Assembly: GCA_050012775.1 (NCBI GenBank) | Contig: JBEKGN010000008.1 | Location: 1-64,000 of the forward strand | Direction of reading: 5' to 3' | DNA from: Roseiarcus sp050012775 | Lineage (GTDB): Bacteria; Pseudomonadota; Alphaproteobacteria; Rhizobiales; Beijerinckiaceae | Length of the DNA stretch: 64,000 nucleotides | Shown: piece by piece, positions 17,453 through 26,212 of the stretch | Layout: each line of letters opens with the position of its first letter | Numbering within the stretch: position 1 is the stretch's first letter | Translations under genes and position numbers: made by a program | The notes under the pieces: model-generated | Database searches by the model: none | Told to the model about the DNA's origin: nothing | The model's input: only the letters and a program-made list of their open reading frames with translations

Positions 17453-17603
17453 GGACCCGCCTGATCGCGAAGAACGCGGATCAACCCGCCGGCGCGAAAG
17501 ATGCGATTAGCTGCGATCACAGTGCCCGGAGACGCCTCGCTGATCGAAGCCTCGTTACCCCGTGGCGCTTCTCATTGACGCCCTCAGCGACAGCGAACAT
17601 ATT

Positions 17604-19427
17604 TTAGGAGTTTTGGTCACTCTGCGAAAAAATGACCACCGTGTACGGCCCGATACTGATTTTTCCGGAGCAGGGCAACCCATCGACTTTCTCCTCATGG
17701 GCCTCGACATCAGGGGAGGGGTGGTTGGCGAAATTCGGGCCGTAATTATACGAGTCGCTGTTGAATCGCGTTTTCCACAATCCGGCCCGCGGAAAGCCGA
17801 TGAGATAGCCGTCGCAGTTTTGATTGATCATATTCACGACCACAACGACGCTATCGGTCGGGCCTTGTTTGTCCCAGCGATGAAAAGCGAGAACCTTGGC
17901 GCCTTTGTCAAAATGGTAAAGGTGAATATTTTCACCGCACAACCCGCGTGTCACACCTGAAAGATTGCGCCGTAGTGCGATCAAATCCCGGTACATTCCG
18001 AGAATGCCGTGTTCGTCCTCAACCCGGGACCAATCGACGGGGACTTTATCCTGGAACCAGCGATCTTCCAGTAATTCTTGCCCTTCGAAAAGCATCGGAA
18101 TGCCGGGCGACGTCAGCACGAGAGCGCCGCCCAACGTCGAGCGTTTCTTGGAAAACCAGCTGTCCACCTTGCCTGGCCATATCTCCTCGGGGACGCGGGC
18201 CCGCCCATTGGCGACCTCGTCGTGCGATTCGGTGAAAATAACCCGCCGAAAGAAATCTAAGTCATAGCGATATTCAATCGCCTTGCCGACGGCCGCCAGA
18301 TCGCGGGACTTGTCATCACGGGCAATAACAGCCTGGCGAATGGGGTTCACAAACTCGCTATCCCATTGCGAATTGAAGCCAGCGCCGCCAGCCCCGATAT
18401 CCTTGGTGACCCAAGCGTTATTATGCATGCCTTCGGCGATGCTGATTTTACCGGGAAACCGCTGTCTGATTTCGCCATTGATCCACTGCATAAGGCTCCA
18501 GCCTTCGGGAATGTCATTAGGCGGATCAGCGTCCCGGCCCTCAATATTCCTGATATAGGGTATGGCGTCCCAGCGTAAGCCGTCGGCGTGGTACTCCTCG
18601 AACCACATCAGAGCATTGTCGCAGAGATATTGACGCACTTCGCCCCGGCCATAATCGGGGCGTGTCTCGCCCCACGGCGTGTTCGATCGACGATCGTTGA
18701 AAAAGTAGATCCCGCCTTTGTCATTTTCGCTCCAACCGTCGAACTGCCAGAGATCGAGATCAGAGGGACCGAAGTGGTTGTAAACGACATCCACGATGAC
18801 GGCGATCCCATGCTCGTGAGTCGCTTTGACAAATTGCTTTAAGGCGTCCGGTCCGCCGTAAATGCTCGCGATGGCGAAGGGATGAGACGGATTGTAACCC
18901 CACGAAAAGTCTCCGGGAAACTCGGCGACCGGCATCAGTTCCACGGCATTGACGCCCAGGGCTTGAAGATAGGGAAGTTTTTCCATCGCGCTGTCGAACG
19001 TGCCCGGCCGCCCTTCTTCTTTGACGTTGAAGGTGCCGACATGCATCTCGTAAATGACAAGCTCGTTCCCCGTCGCCATGTGGAAGTTATCATCACCCCA
19101 GCCGAAGGCTTTAGGATCGTAGACGACGCCATTGCCGACTGAGTTGGTCACCTTTCTGGCATAAGGGTCAATGCGCGAAAGCGGCCCCTTGGGACCGTGA
19201 ATCCAATATCTGTATTCATCCCCTGGTTTTGCCCCTGACACGGCAGTCGACCAATAACCGTTCTCTTCGCCGGCCAAAGGCGTCGCGGTCTTGCTCCAGT
19301 CATTGAAGGCTCCGGTCACATAAACCTTTTCGGCATGGGGAGCCCACACGCGAAACGTTACGTCCGTCGCGCGGGGTATGGCCCCCATGCCCAGACGCTT
19401 CGCCGCGATATTGATTTTCTCGGACAT
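17604..19427 (-). CDS. GH13 alpha-glucan enzyme with CBM48 (branching-enzyme-like)
   Basis: A 607-residue protein. An N-terminal CBM48-like domain (about 20-100, FRVWAPHAEKVYVTGAFNDW) precedes a GH13 barrel. Catalytic residues are nucleophile Asp287 in GLRWD, acid/base Glu332 in ISIAEG, and Asp403 in ESHDEV. The HDEV form and CBM48 resemble GlgB branching enzymes and TreZ-type hydrolases, but it is shorter than GlgB. Probable substrates are glycogen or related alpha-glucans. CGAGGAGAAGAGA gives a strong ribosome site. Sampled GC is about 53-58%, below its neighbours, suggesting transfer. No glg or tre genes adjoin it. Confidence 0.87.
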   Translation of the reverse strand: MSEKINIAAKRLGMGAIPRATDVTFRVWAPHAEKVYVTGAFNDWSKTATPLAGEENGYWSTAVSGAKPGDEYRYWIHGPKGPLSRIDPYARKVTNSVGNGVVYDPKAFGWGDDNFHMATGNELVIYEMHVGTFNVKEEGRPGTFDSAMEKLPYLQALGVNAVELMPVAEFPGDFSWGYNPSHPFAIASIYGGPDALKQFVKATHEHGIAVIVDVVYNHFGPSDLDLWQFDGWSENDKGGIYFFNDRRSNTPWGETRPDYGRGEVRQYLCDNALMWFEEYHADGLRWDAIPYIRNIEGRDADPPNDIPEGWSLMQWINGEIRQRFPGKISIAEGMHNNAWVTKDIGAGGAGFNSQWDSEFVNPIRQAVIARDDKSRDLAAVGKAIEYRYDLDFFRRVIFTESHDEVANGRARVPEEIWPGKVDSWFSKKRSTLGGALVLTSPGIPMLFEGQELLEDRWFQDKVPVDWSRVEDEHGILGMYRDLIALRRNLSGVTRGLCGENIHLYHFDKGAKVLAFHRWDKQGPTDSVVVVVNMINQNCDGYLIGFPRAGLWKTRFNSDSYNYGPNFANHPSPDVEAHEEKVDGLPCSGKISIGPYTVVIFSQSDQNS

Positions 19428-19667
19428 TCTCTTCTCCTCGAAGCGCAGTACGGTCGTCCGGCGCCATGTCGCCGCCGACGAAAATGCCGCGTCGGCCCGT
19501 CGTCATCCCTGCATCCACGACCAGCGAACGCTCTATCGTGAAGGCGATGCCCGGGACGTTTCGCAGGAAGCCGCTGTCGCTCCGCTGGCCGAGCGCCGCC
19601 TCGCCAATCGATCACGCGCCGAGTTCGTAATGACGGCTTCATCCATATCCGCATAACCTGTTGATAA

Positions 19668-22600
19668 TTATAAATTAATCGTCTCTGTCGCGCTCGACGC
19701 CAACTTACCATCCGGCGGATGCGGATTTGGATCGACTTGCGGTTCAGGCTCCCGCTTTGGCGCTTGCGATCGCCAGCTTGATATCCAGTCCGACAACTCG
19801 TCGAGATAGATGTAGATGACCGGCGTCGTGAACAGCGTCAGGGCTTGGCTCACGAGGAGGCCGCCGACGATCGCGTAGCCGAGCGGCTGTCGGAGTTCCG
19901 AGCCGGTGCCCGTCCCGAGCATGAGGGGCACGCCGCCGAGCATCGCCGCCATGGTAGTCATCATGATCGGCCGGAAGCGCAGGAGCGCCGCGCGGCGCAC
20001 GGCGTCATGCGCCGACAAGTGATCGTCGCGCTCGGCGACCATGGCAAAATCGACCAGCATGATGCCGTTCTTCTTGACGATGCCGATGAGCAGGATGATG
20101 CCGATGAGCGCGATCAGGCTGAAGTCGAAATGGAACAGCATCAGCGTTGCGATCGCTCCGACGCCGGCCGAGGGCAGGGTCGAGATGATCGTGATCGGAT
20201 GGATGTAGCTCTCATAGAGGACGCCAAGGATCAGGTAGACGACCACCAGCGCCCCGAGGATCAGAAGCCACACTGTCGCGAGCGAATCCCGGAAGGCCTG
20301 CGCGTTGCCCTGGAAGCTGGCGATGATGGTCGCCGGAAGCTGCAGGTCGCTCTGGGCGCGCTGGACGGCGTCAGTCGCCTGTCCGAGCGCTACGCCGGGC
20401 GCCAGATTGAAGCTGATGGTGATCGCCGGGAACTGGCCTTGATGGCTGATCGACAAAGGCTGGACGGGCGTCGTCGTCCATTTCGCGAATTCCGAGAGCG
20501 GCGTCTCGCCGCCGGTCGTCGGCGACTTCAGAAATATCCTGTCGAGCGTCGTCAGGTCGTTTTGCAGGCTCGGCAAGATTTCCATGATCACTTCATAGCT
20601 CGAGAGCTGGGTGAAATATTGAGCGATCTGGCGCTGGCCGAAGGCGTCGAAGAGCGTATCGTCGATCATCTGGGCCGTCAGTCCGTATCGGGCCGCCTGG
20701 TCGCGATCGAAAGTCAAAGTCAGCGTCGCGCCCGCTGTCTGCTGGTCGGTGGCGACGTCGCGCAGTTCGGGCAAGCTCTGCAGCTCGGCGAGCATCTTGG
20801 GCGCCCATACGTTCAGCGCGTCGGGATCGGACCCCTGCAAGGTGTATTGATACTGCGTGCGCGAGGCGCGTCCGCCGACGGTCAAGTCCTGTGCGACTTG
20901 CATGAACAATTTCGCGCCCTCGACCTTGTCGAGCTGCGGGCCCAATCGCGCGATGATCTGATCCGCGGTCGCCGTGCGCTGGTCGCGCGGCTTCAAGGTT
21001 ATGAAAAGACGCCCGGCGTTGAGCGCGTTGCCCGTGCCGCCGATGGACATCGCGACATGGGCGACGGCCGGATCCTTGAGAACGATCGCGCCGAGCGCTG
21101 CCTGCCGCCGCGCCATTTCGGCGAAGGAGGCGTCTTGCGCAGCCTGCGATATGCCGTTGATCTGTCCCGTATCCTGCTGCGGGAAGAACCCCTTTGGGAT
21201 CACCACGAAGAGGTAGACCGACAGCGCGAGAAACGCGAGGAAGATCAGCAGCGTGACGAAGCGGAATTTGAGCGCGACGTCGAGGCCGCGCTCATAGCCC
21301 TTCAGCAACGCCGCAAAGCCGCGCTCGCTCAATTCGTAGAGACGTCCGTGACGGGCGTCCTTCGACGCCGCCAAGAAACGCGAGGCCATCATCGGCGTCA
21401 GAGTCAGCGACACCACGGCCGACACGGCGATCGTCATCGACAGCGTCACTGCGAATTCTCGGAACAGCCGCCCGACGATGCCGCCCATCAGCAAGAGCGG
21501 AATCAGCACCGCAATCAGCGAAATGCTGATCGACACGATGGTGAAGGCGATTTCGCGCGAGCCTCTCAGCGCGGCCGCGAACGGTTCCTCGCCCTCCTCG
21601 ATGTAGCGGGTGATGTTTTCGAGCATCACGATCGCGTCGTCGACGACAAAGCCGACCGAAATCGTCAGCGCCATCAGCGACAGATTATCGAGGCTGTAAC
21701 CGGCGACCCACATCAGCGCGCAGGCGCCGAGCAGCGCCAGCGGCACCGCGACGCTCGGAATGATCGTCGCCCATAGGCTGCGCAGAAAGATGAAGATCAC
21801 CATCACCACGAGCGCGACGGTGAGCAGGAGCGTGAACTGCACGTCCTGAACGGAGGCGCGAATGGTCTGCGTGCGGTCGCTCAGCGTGAAGATGTCGAGC
21901 GACGGCGGCATCGAGGCCTTGATGCGCGGCAGCTCGGCCATGATCTGGTTGACGATATCGATGACGTTGGCGCCCGGCTGCTTGTAGATGACGAGGAAGA
22001 CGCTGCGCTTGCCGTCGGCCCAGGCCGCCTGCTTCGTGTCCTGCGGCCCGGTCACCGCCTGGCCGATATCGCTCACCCGCAACGGAGCGCCGTTGCGATA
22101 GGCGACGATGACGTCGTTCCAATCCTTGGACCGGACGAGCTGATCGTTGGTGTAAATGGTGAAAGAGCGGGCTCCGCTGTCGATCGCGCCCTTGGGCTCG
22201 GCCACCGTCGTGACCGAGAGCGGCGCGCGCACGTCCTCGAGCGACAGCCCTTTGGCCACGAGCTTGGCGGGATCGAGTTGGATGCGGATGGCGGGCTTCT
22301 GCTGACCCCCGATGCTGACCTGGGCGACGCCCGGAACCTGACTGATCTGCTGAGCGAGCTTGGTCTCGACATTGTCGTCGACCTCGGTCAGCGTCAGGAT
22401 TTCAGAGGTCGCGGCGAGCAGGAGAATGGGAGAATCCGCCGGATTAACCTTGCGGTAAGTCGGCGGACTCGGCAGATCCTTCGGCAATTGCCCGCTGGCG
22501 GCGTTTATCGCAGCCTGGACGTCGGTCGACGCCGCGTCGATATCGCGGTCGAGGGCGAATTGGATGGTGATGGCGGTCGAGCCGAGCGTGCTCGTCGACG

Positions 22601-22853
22601 TCATCTGCGAGACGCCGGAAATCTGAGCGAATTGCGTCTCGAGCGGCTGGGCGACCGCGGAGGCCATCGTGTCGGGACTGGCGCCCGGCAGCAACGCGGA
22701 AACCTGGATGGTGGGGAAATCGACCTGAGGCAACGGCGCGACGGGCAATCTCGGATAAGCGATGATGCCGACGAACAGGATGCCCACCATCAACAGCGAG
22801 GTTGCGACGGGATGCCGAATGAACGGCTCGGAGATGCCGCCCGCCACGATCAC
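19668..22853 (-). CDS. RND efflux pump, inner-membrane subunit (HAE1, MdtB-like)
   Basis: A 1061-residue protein starting MIVAGGISEPFIRHPVATSLLM, the usual RND start. The two large periplasmic loops and twelve-helix layout are complete. The proton-relay Asp pair is in VGFVVDDAIVMLENI. The IRHPVATSLLM start and PLPQVDFPTIQV fit the MdtB/MdtC/MuxB branch of drug exporters. It overlaps the adaptor gene upstream by four bases, so translation is coupled. No outer-membrane TolC-type gene lies in this window. Confidence 0.92.
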   Translation of the reverse strand: MIVAGGISEPFIRHPVATSLLMVGILFVGIIAYPRLPVAPLPQVDFPTIQVSALLPGASPDTMASAVAQPLETQFAQISGVSQMTSTSTLGSTAITIQFALDRDIDAASTDVQAAINAASGQLPKDLPSPPTYRKVNPADSPILLLAATSEILTLTEVDDNVETKLAQQISQVPGVAQVSIGGQQKPAIRIQLDPAKLVAKGLSLEDVRAPLSVTTVAEPKGAIDSGARSFTIYTNDQLVRSKDWNDVIVAYRNGAPLRVSDIGQAVTGPQDTKQAAWADGKRSVFLVIYKQPGANVIDIVNQIMAELPRIKASMPPSLDIFTLSDRTQTIRASVQDVQFTLLLTVALVVMVIFIFLRSLWATIIPSVAVPLALLGACALMWVAGYSLDNLSLMALTISVGFVVDDAIVMLENITRYIEEGEEPFAAALRGSREIAFTIVSISISLIAVLIPLLLMGGIVGRLFREFAVTLSMTIAVSAVVSLTLTPMMASRFLAASKDARHGRLYELSERGFAALLKGYERGLDVALKFRFVTLLIFLAFLALSVYLFVVIPKGFFPQQDTGQINGISQAAQDASFAEMARRQAALGAIVLKDPAVAHVAMSIGGTGNALNAGRLFITLKPRDQRTATADQIIARLGPQLDKVEGAKLFMQVAQDLTVGGRASRTQYQYTLQGSDPDALNVWAPKMLAELQSLPELRDVATDQQTAGATLTLTFDRDQAARYGLTAQMIDDTLFDAFGQRQIAQYFTQLSSYEVIMEILPSLQNDLTTLDRIFLKSPTTGGETPLSEFAKWTTTPVQPLSISHQGQFPAITISFNLAPGVALGQATDAVQRAQSDLQLPATIIASFQGNAQAFRDSLATVWLLILGALVVVYLILGVLYESYIHPITIISTLPSAGVGAIATLMLFHFDFSLIALIGIILLIGIVKKNGIMLVDFAMVAERDDHLSAHDAVRRAALLRFRPIMMTTMAAMLGGVPLMLGTGTGSELRQPLGYAIVGGLLVSQALTLFTTPVIYIYLDELSDWISSWRSQAPKREPEPQVDPNPHPPDGKLASSATETINL

Positions 22854-24103
22854 GGCGCCTTCACGGGGGCGTTCGGCGTCGCCGTCGCAGGCGGCGCCGT
22901 GGAGCTCGCCGCGCTCGGCTGAACCAAAGAGCCTTGAACCAATCGGTATTGGCCGGCAGTGACCACGTTCTCGCCGGGCGCCAAACCCGTCAAGACGACA
23001 GATTGCCCATCGCCTTCTTCGCCGACCGTGATGTCCCGCACCTCGACCTTATTGTCGCTGCCGACGACGAAGGCGTAGAGGCCGTCCGGTCCGCGTTCGA
23101 CCGCGCCGTCGGGTACGACGGTGACTTGCCTCAGCGTTTCGACCAGCAGGCGCGTCGCGACCGACAGGCCGGGCCACAGCGCGCCGTCCTTGTTCTCGAA
23201 CGTCGCCTTCATCCCGATGGCGCCGCTCGCCGGGTCGATCGCGTCGTTGACGACGGCGAGACGGCCTTGCGAAAGCGTCTTCAGCCCGTCCGAACTCAGC
23301 GCCGTTACGGGCGCGACGCCCGCGGTCAGCGCCTTATTGATTTCCGGCACATCCTCCTCAGGCGCCGTGAACACGATGGCGATCGGCTCCAGCTGCACGA
23401 TCGTCACAATGCCCGTCGTGTCGACGGCATGCACGATGTTGCCGGCGTCGACGAGGCGAAAGCCCATCTTCCCCGTGAGCGGAGACCGGATCGTCGTATA
23501 GTCGACCTGCGTCTGCGCGTTGTCGATGACAGCCTGATCGCCCTTAATCTGCGCGATGAGTTCATCGACGGTCGCCTGTTGCGTGTTGAGCTTCATAAGC
23601 GCAATCGAATCCTCTTTGGCGAGCCCGGCGTAGCGCGCAAGGTCGAGCTGCGCGTTCTTGAGAGTCGCCTCGTCCTGCGCCTTCTTCGCGACCGCCTGAT
23701 CGAGCGCCGCCTGATAGGGACGCGGATCGATCTGCACGAGAACGTCGCCCTGCTTGACCATTTGGCCCTGCTTGAAGGCGATCTTGACGACCTCGCCATC
23801 GACGCGGCTGCGGATGAGAACGGTCTGGTAGGGCTCGACGGCGCCGAGCCCGTTCAAATAGACGGCGAAGTCGGCCTTTTTCGCCTGCGCGATGGTGACG
23901 GGGATGGGCGTGGGCGCCTGTACGCTGTTGACCGCGCCCGGACCCGCCGTGCCAGCATCGCCGCCATAAAAGTGGCGCCAGCCGAAGTAGGCGCAGAGCG
24001 CGACGACGGCCACGGCCGCTATGACCGTCCAGCGGCTTCGGAAAAGCGATGAGCGTGGCGAGGCCAAAGCGCGCTCCCAAAAACGGCGGGCCGACAAGAT
24101 CAA
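22850..24103 (-). CDS. RND efflux periplasmic adaptor (MdtA-like)
   Basis: Up to 417 residues. An N-terminal membrane anchor (about 25-42) is followed by the lipoyl-type hairpin: IRSRVDGEVVKIAFKQGQMV, a coiled coil with DPRPYQAALDQA, and VDYTTIRSPLTGKMG. The tail is Pro/Ala/Thr-rich. No ATG fits the start: candidates are TTG at 24103 and TTG at 24067, the latter 6 bases after GGGAG. The FixJ-box-like promoter at 24157-24202 drives it, and the pump subunit follows in an overlapping operon. Confidence 0.9.
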   Translation of the reverse strand: MILSARRFWERALASPRSSLFRSRWTVIAAVAVVALCAYFGWRHFYGGDAGTAGPGAVNSVQAPTPIPVTIAQAKKADFAVYLNGLGAVEPYQTVLIRSRVDGEVVKIAFKQGQMVKQGDVLVQIDPRPYQAALDQAVAKKAQDEATLKNAQLDLARYAGLAKEDSIALMKLNTQQATVDELIAQIKGDQAVIDNAQTQVDYTTIRSPLTGKMGFRLVDAGNIVHAVDTTGIVTIVQLEPIAIVFTAPEEDVPEINKALTAGVAPVTALSSDGLKTLSQGRLAVVNDAIDPASGAIGMKATFENKDGALWPGLSVATRLLVETLRQVTVVPDGAVERGPDGLYAFVVGSDNKVEVRDITVGEEGDGQSVVLTGLAPGENVVTAGQYRLVQGSLVQPSAASSTAPPATATPNAPVKAP

Positions 24104-24156
24104 AAGCGCGCCGACCGTTCGGCGGCCCCTCGCTCCGGCGTGCCGCTGCTATGTCA

Positions 24157-24202
24157 GGGATAGCGGACAGCGGGCCGAACAAGCAGGATCGGAAAATACC
24201 TA
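24157..24202 (-). promoter_or_regulatory. FixJ-box-like promoter, copy 8 (RND operon)
   Basis: On the minus strand, TAG then GTATTTTCCGA (24199-24189), CTG two bases later, and -10-like TATCCC (24162-24157) 26 bases after the core. It is 53 bases from the TTG at 24103. It is divergent from copy 9. Confidence 0.62.
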
Positions 24203-24278
24203 GGCGCGGACAGGATCGAGCGATCAGCGTGTTCGTTTGGCGATTCACTCACGGCGCAGCAGAGCGCGGACGGCGATA

Positions 24279-24324
24279 TGGGTAGTTTCCGAGTCTGACG
24301 GCGCCCGTCGCCCCGCCCTATTGA
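24279..24324 (+). promoter_or_regulatory. FixJ-box-like promoter, copy 9 (gene at 24410)
   Basis: TGG then GTAGTTTCCGA (24282-24292), the best match to the consensus. CTG follows two bases later, and -10-like TATTGA (24319-24324) lies 26 bases after the core. It is 85 bases from the start codon. Copies 8 and 9 fill the 24104-24409 gap back to back. Confidence 0.68.
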
Positions 24325-24409
24325 TTGGCGCAGGTCGACGCTGGGAACGCCGAGCGTCGCTTCGCTCGCCGCTTGGCTTCCGCGTGAAAGAAGAGAATGG
24401 GCTGTTGAC

Positions 24410-24907
24410 ATGACCCATGCCGCGCTAGCGCCTCTCATCGGGCCGGAGTTCGACAAATTCCTCTGCGCTTCGATCGGCGAGGATCGAAATGGAACGATGC
24501 TCAGCGTCCTTTCCGCGCTGGCGCGGCTGGATGTCGATCCTTGGCAAGAAGCCGCCAAGCTGGCGCGAATGCCGAGGGAAGCGGCGACGGATCGACTGAC
24601 CGCGTTGATCGCGGCGCTGCCGGACGAGCCCACAGCGGATGTCTCCGCCAAGACGATTGCGGCGGATCTCATTGCATTGTTGCCGAGGGCCAATAGTTTC
24701 AACGTCCGCTCTCCCGATCGTGTGCTTGCGGCCGTTGGCCCGCAGCGGACGCAGGTCCGCATTGCGTTGAGCGCTGTCGCCATCGTGATTTTTGTCGTCT
24801 TCGTCCTCTCGGCCAATCATTCACCGGATTCGGGCAATGGGGCCAAGCCGTCGGCCTCTCCCGCCGCCGACGCCACCACGGCTTTGCCGCGCGAGCATGA
24901 TCCTTAG
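24410..24907 (+). CDS. Single-pass membrane protein of unknown function
   Basis: A 165-residue protein. The N-terminal about 110 residues are hydrophilic and helical (FDKFLCASIGEDRNGTMLSV, DPWQEAAKLARMP). One membrane helix lies at about 117-137 (IALSAVAIVIFVVFVLSA), followed by a short Ser/Pro/Ala tail. The topology suggests a cytoplasmic domain anchored at the C-terminus. No family is recognised with certainty. The ribosome site is weak, but the upstream promoter and codon pattern support a gene. Confidence 0.7.
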   Translation: MTHAALAPLIGPEFDKFLCASIGEDRNGTMLSVLSALARLDVDPWQEAAKLARMPREAATDRLTALIAALPDEPTADVSAKTIAADLIALLPRANSFNVRSPDRVLAAVGPQRTQVRIALSAVAIVIFVVFVLSANHSPDSGNGAKPSASPAADATTALPREHDP

Positions 24908-25144
24908 GGGCTCGACAGTTGCGTTTGTCTCGCCGCCGAGGGTGAGCCGGCAATCGCCAACGCACGGCCGAATTGCTGGCGGCGTGGCTCAATTTGTCTT
25001 GATCGCCGGAAAACGTCAGCGGTCGCCAGCGCCCGACGCGCGCTCGTCGGCGCAAGTCGAGTCGGGCGACCGTTGATTTTCAGCTGAACCGCCGCGTTCT
25101 CGGCGTCAATCTCCGCTATCGCCGGTCAGCTTGCCGAGCCGCCC

Positions 25145-25705
25145 TCAAGCGGCGGCGCTGGTAGGGGACGCCGACGGGGCGACGGCGTCCGCATCGCGAT
25201 GAATATCCAGTCGCGAAGGATTGGTCGCGCCGAGGACCGCCTTGGCTCGAGCGACTTCTTCCGCCGCGCCGCGCGCCATGACGAGAAAGCCATCCGCCTT
25301 GATGTCGGACTCGTATTGGATCACGCTGTCTTTCGGGACGCCGATGCTGTAGAGCGCGGCGGCAAGCGCGGCCGCGCCGCCGACAAGAACGGCGTTCTCG
25401 ATGCCGGAAATGATTATCGTGGCGAGAAAGCCAAGCACCACGACAGGCCCCGTCACAGGCGAGGCCAGGAAAAGCGCGCCGAAGAACAGGCCCCAGAAGC
25501 CGCCCCAGAAGGCGCCGCGAGAGCCCCAGAACTTGACCCTGTCGCCGGCGGTATAAAAGCCGACGACCTTCTCTTCGGAATGATAGCCCCTGCCGACAAC
25601 GCCGAGGTTCTTCATGGCGAAACCGGCCGCCGTCAGCGTTTTCACCGCCTTTTCCGCCGCATCATGATCGGGAAATACGGCGACCGCCGTCTCTAATTTA
25701 TCCAT
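25145..25705 (-). CDS. YflT-like general stress membrane protein
   Basis: A 186-residue protein. The N-terminal domain, ETAVAVFPDHDAAEKAVKTL with GVVGRGYHSEEKVVGFY, resembles the YflT/GspM-type stress domain. Two Gly-rich membrane helices follow (about 68-120), then a soluble C-terminal part. Stress and membrane roles are known for relatives; the exact function is unknown. AAGGAGACTCCC gives a strong ribosome site at the ATG 25705. Copy 10 of the FixJ-box-like promoter lies upstream. Confidence 0.8.
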   Translation of the reverse strand: MDKLETAVAVFPDHDAAEKAVKTLTAAGFAMKNLGVVGRGYHSEEKVVGFYTAGDRVKFWGSRGAFWGGFWGLFFGALFLASPVTGPVVVLGFLATIIISGIENAVLVGGAAALAAALYSIGVPKDSVIQYESDIKADGFLVMARGAAEEVARAKAVLGATNPSRLDIHRDADAVAPSASPTSAAA

Positions 25706-25816
25706 GGGAGTCTCCTTGGGGACGAGGCGAGGCCGAGCAGTCGCCTTGCGCGATGTTTGCGCGAAAGCGGCCACGGGCGAGGCGAACCGTTCGCCGGCGC
25801 GCCGTCCGATCAGACG

Positions 25817-25863
25817 ACACTACGCGTCGGCGCTCCCATGAAGACAGCATCGGAAACTACCCA
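25817..25863 (-). promoter_or_regulatory. FixJ-box-like promoter, copy 10 (stress protein)
   Basis: On the minus strand, TGG then GTAGTTTCCGA (25860-25850), CTG two bases later, and -10-like TAGTGT (25822-25817) 27 bases after the core. It is 111 bases from the start codon at 25705. The inverted-repeat element begins only 5 bases beyond this promoter. Confidence 0.65.
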
Positions 25864-25867
25864 GGCC

Positions 25868-26059
25868 TGTAAAAACGCGTCCAACGCTGACCTCCTTGCT
25901 CGTGTCGACCAAGGTAATTCGCTTTATTGGAGAATAATTGATTTCCTTCGAGTCGCGTTTCGCGTCCAACCGCGCCCTCTATCGGACGCTTGATTCCGTA
26001 GATGCATCAGTGGCGCAACGCCAATGAAGGGCGCGGTCATTGTTGGACGCGTTTTTGCA
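25868..26059. repeat. 192-bp element with inverted terminal repeats
   Basis: The left end TGTAAAAACGCGTCCAAC (25868-25885) is matched in inverted form by the right end (26042-26059), with one mismatch in 18. A further TGACC block matches inside each end. CGCGTCCAAC occurs a third time inside, near 25967. No coding frame spans the element and no target duplication is obvious. It looks like a MITE or an iterated binding-site cluster. The inside is AT-richer than the flanks. Confidence 0.55.
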
Positions 26060-26068
26060 CAAATGCGA

Positions 26069-26100
26069 ATCGCCCCGCTTCCTTTCGGGAGCGGGGCGAT
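26069..26100. terminator. Perfect 11-bp stem-loop
   Basis: ATCGCCCCGCT (26069-26079) pairs perfectly with AGCGGGGCGAT (26090-26100). No run of T follows on either strand, so a transcription terminator is only one option. It lies between the inverted-repeat element and the tRNA-like sequence. Confidence 0.4.
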
Positions 26101-26134
26101 CGTCGTAGCCGGTGAGACGGTTACGAAATGGTGG

Positions 26135-26212
26135 GCTAGGGTAGAGCTCAAAGGTCAGAGCAGCGGGCCGTTAACCTGAAGATGCTCCGTTCGAGCCGGG
26201 CCTCTAGTACCA
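26135..26212 (+). tRNA. tRNA-like sequence, Asn-type GTT anticodon by position, atypical
   Basis: All tRNA parts can be laid out by hand. Acceptor GCTAGGG (26135-26141) pairs with CTCTAGT (26202-26208), 7/7 with two wobbles, followed by encoded ACCA. D-stem GCTC/GAGC has loop AAAGGTCA. Anticodon stem GCGGG/CCTGA pairs at four of five positions, loop CCGTTAA. T-arm CTCCG, loop TTCGAGC, CGGGC pairs at four of five. Oddities are two extra bases (GA) before the D-stem and C instead of U at position 33. It may be a decayed, element-borne or non-canonical tRNA. Confidence 0.4.

Noticed and set aside
25838..25993. Short plus-strand frame starting MKTASETTQ
   Set aside because: Its start overlaps FixJ-box copy 10 and it runs into the inverted-repeat element; no ribosome site of note.
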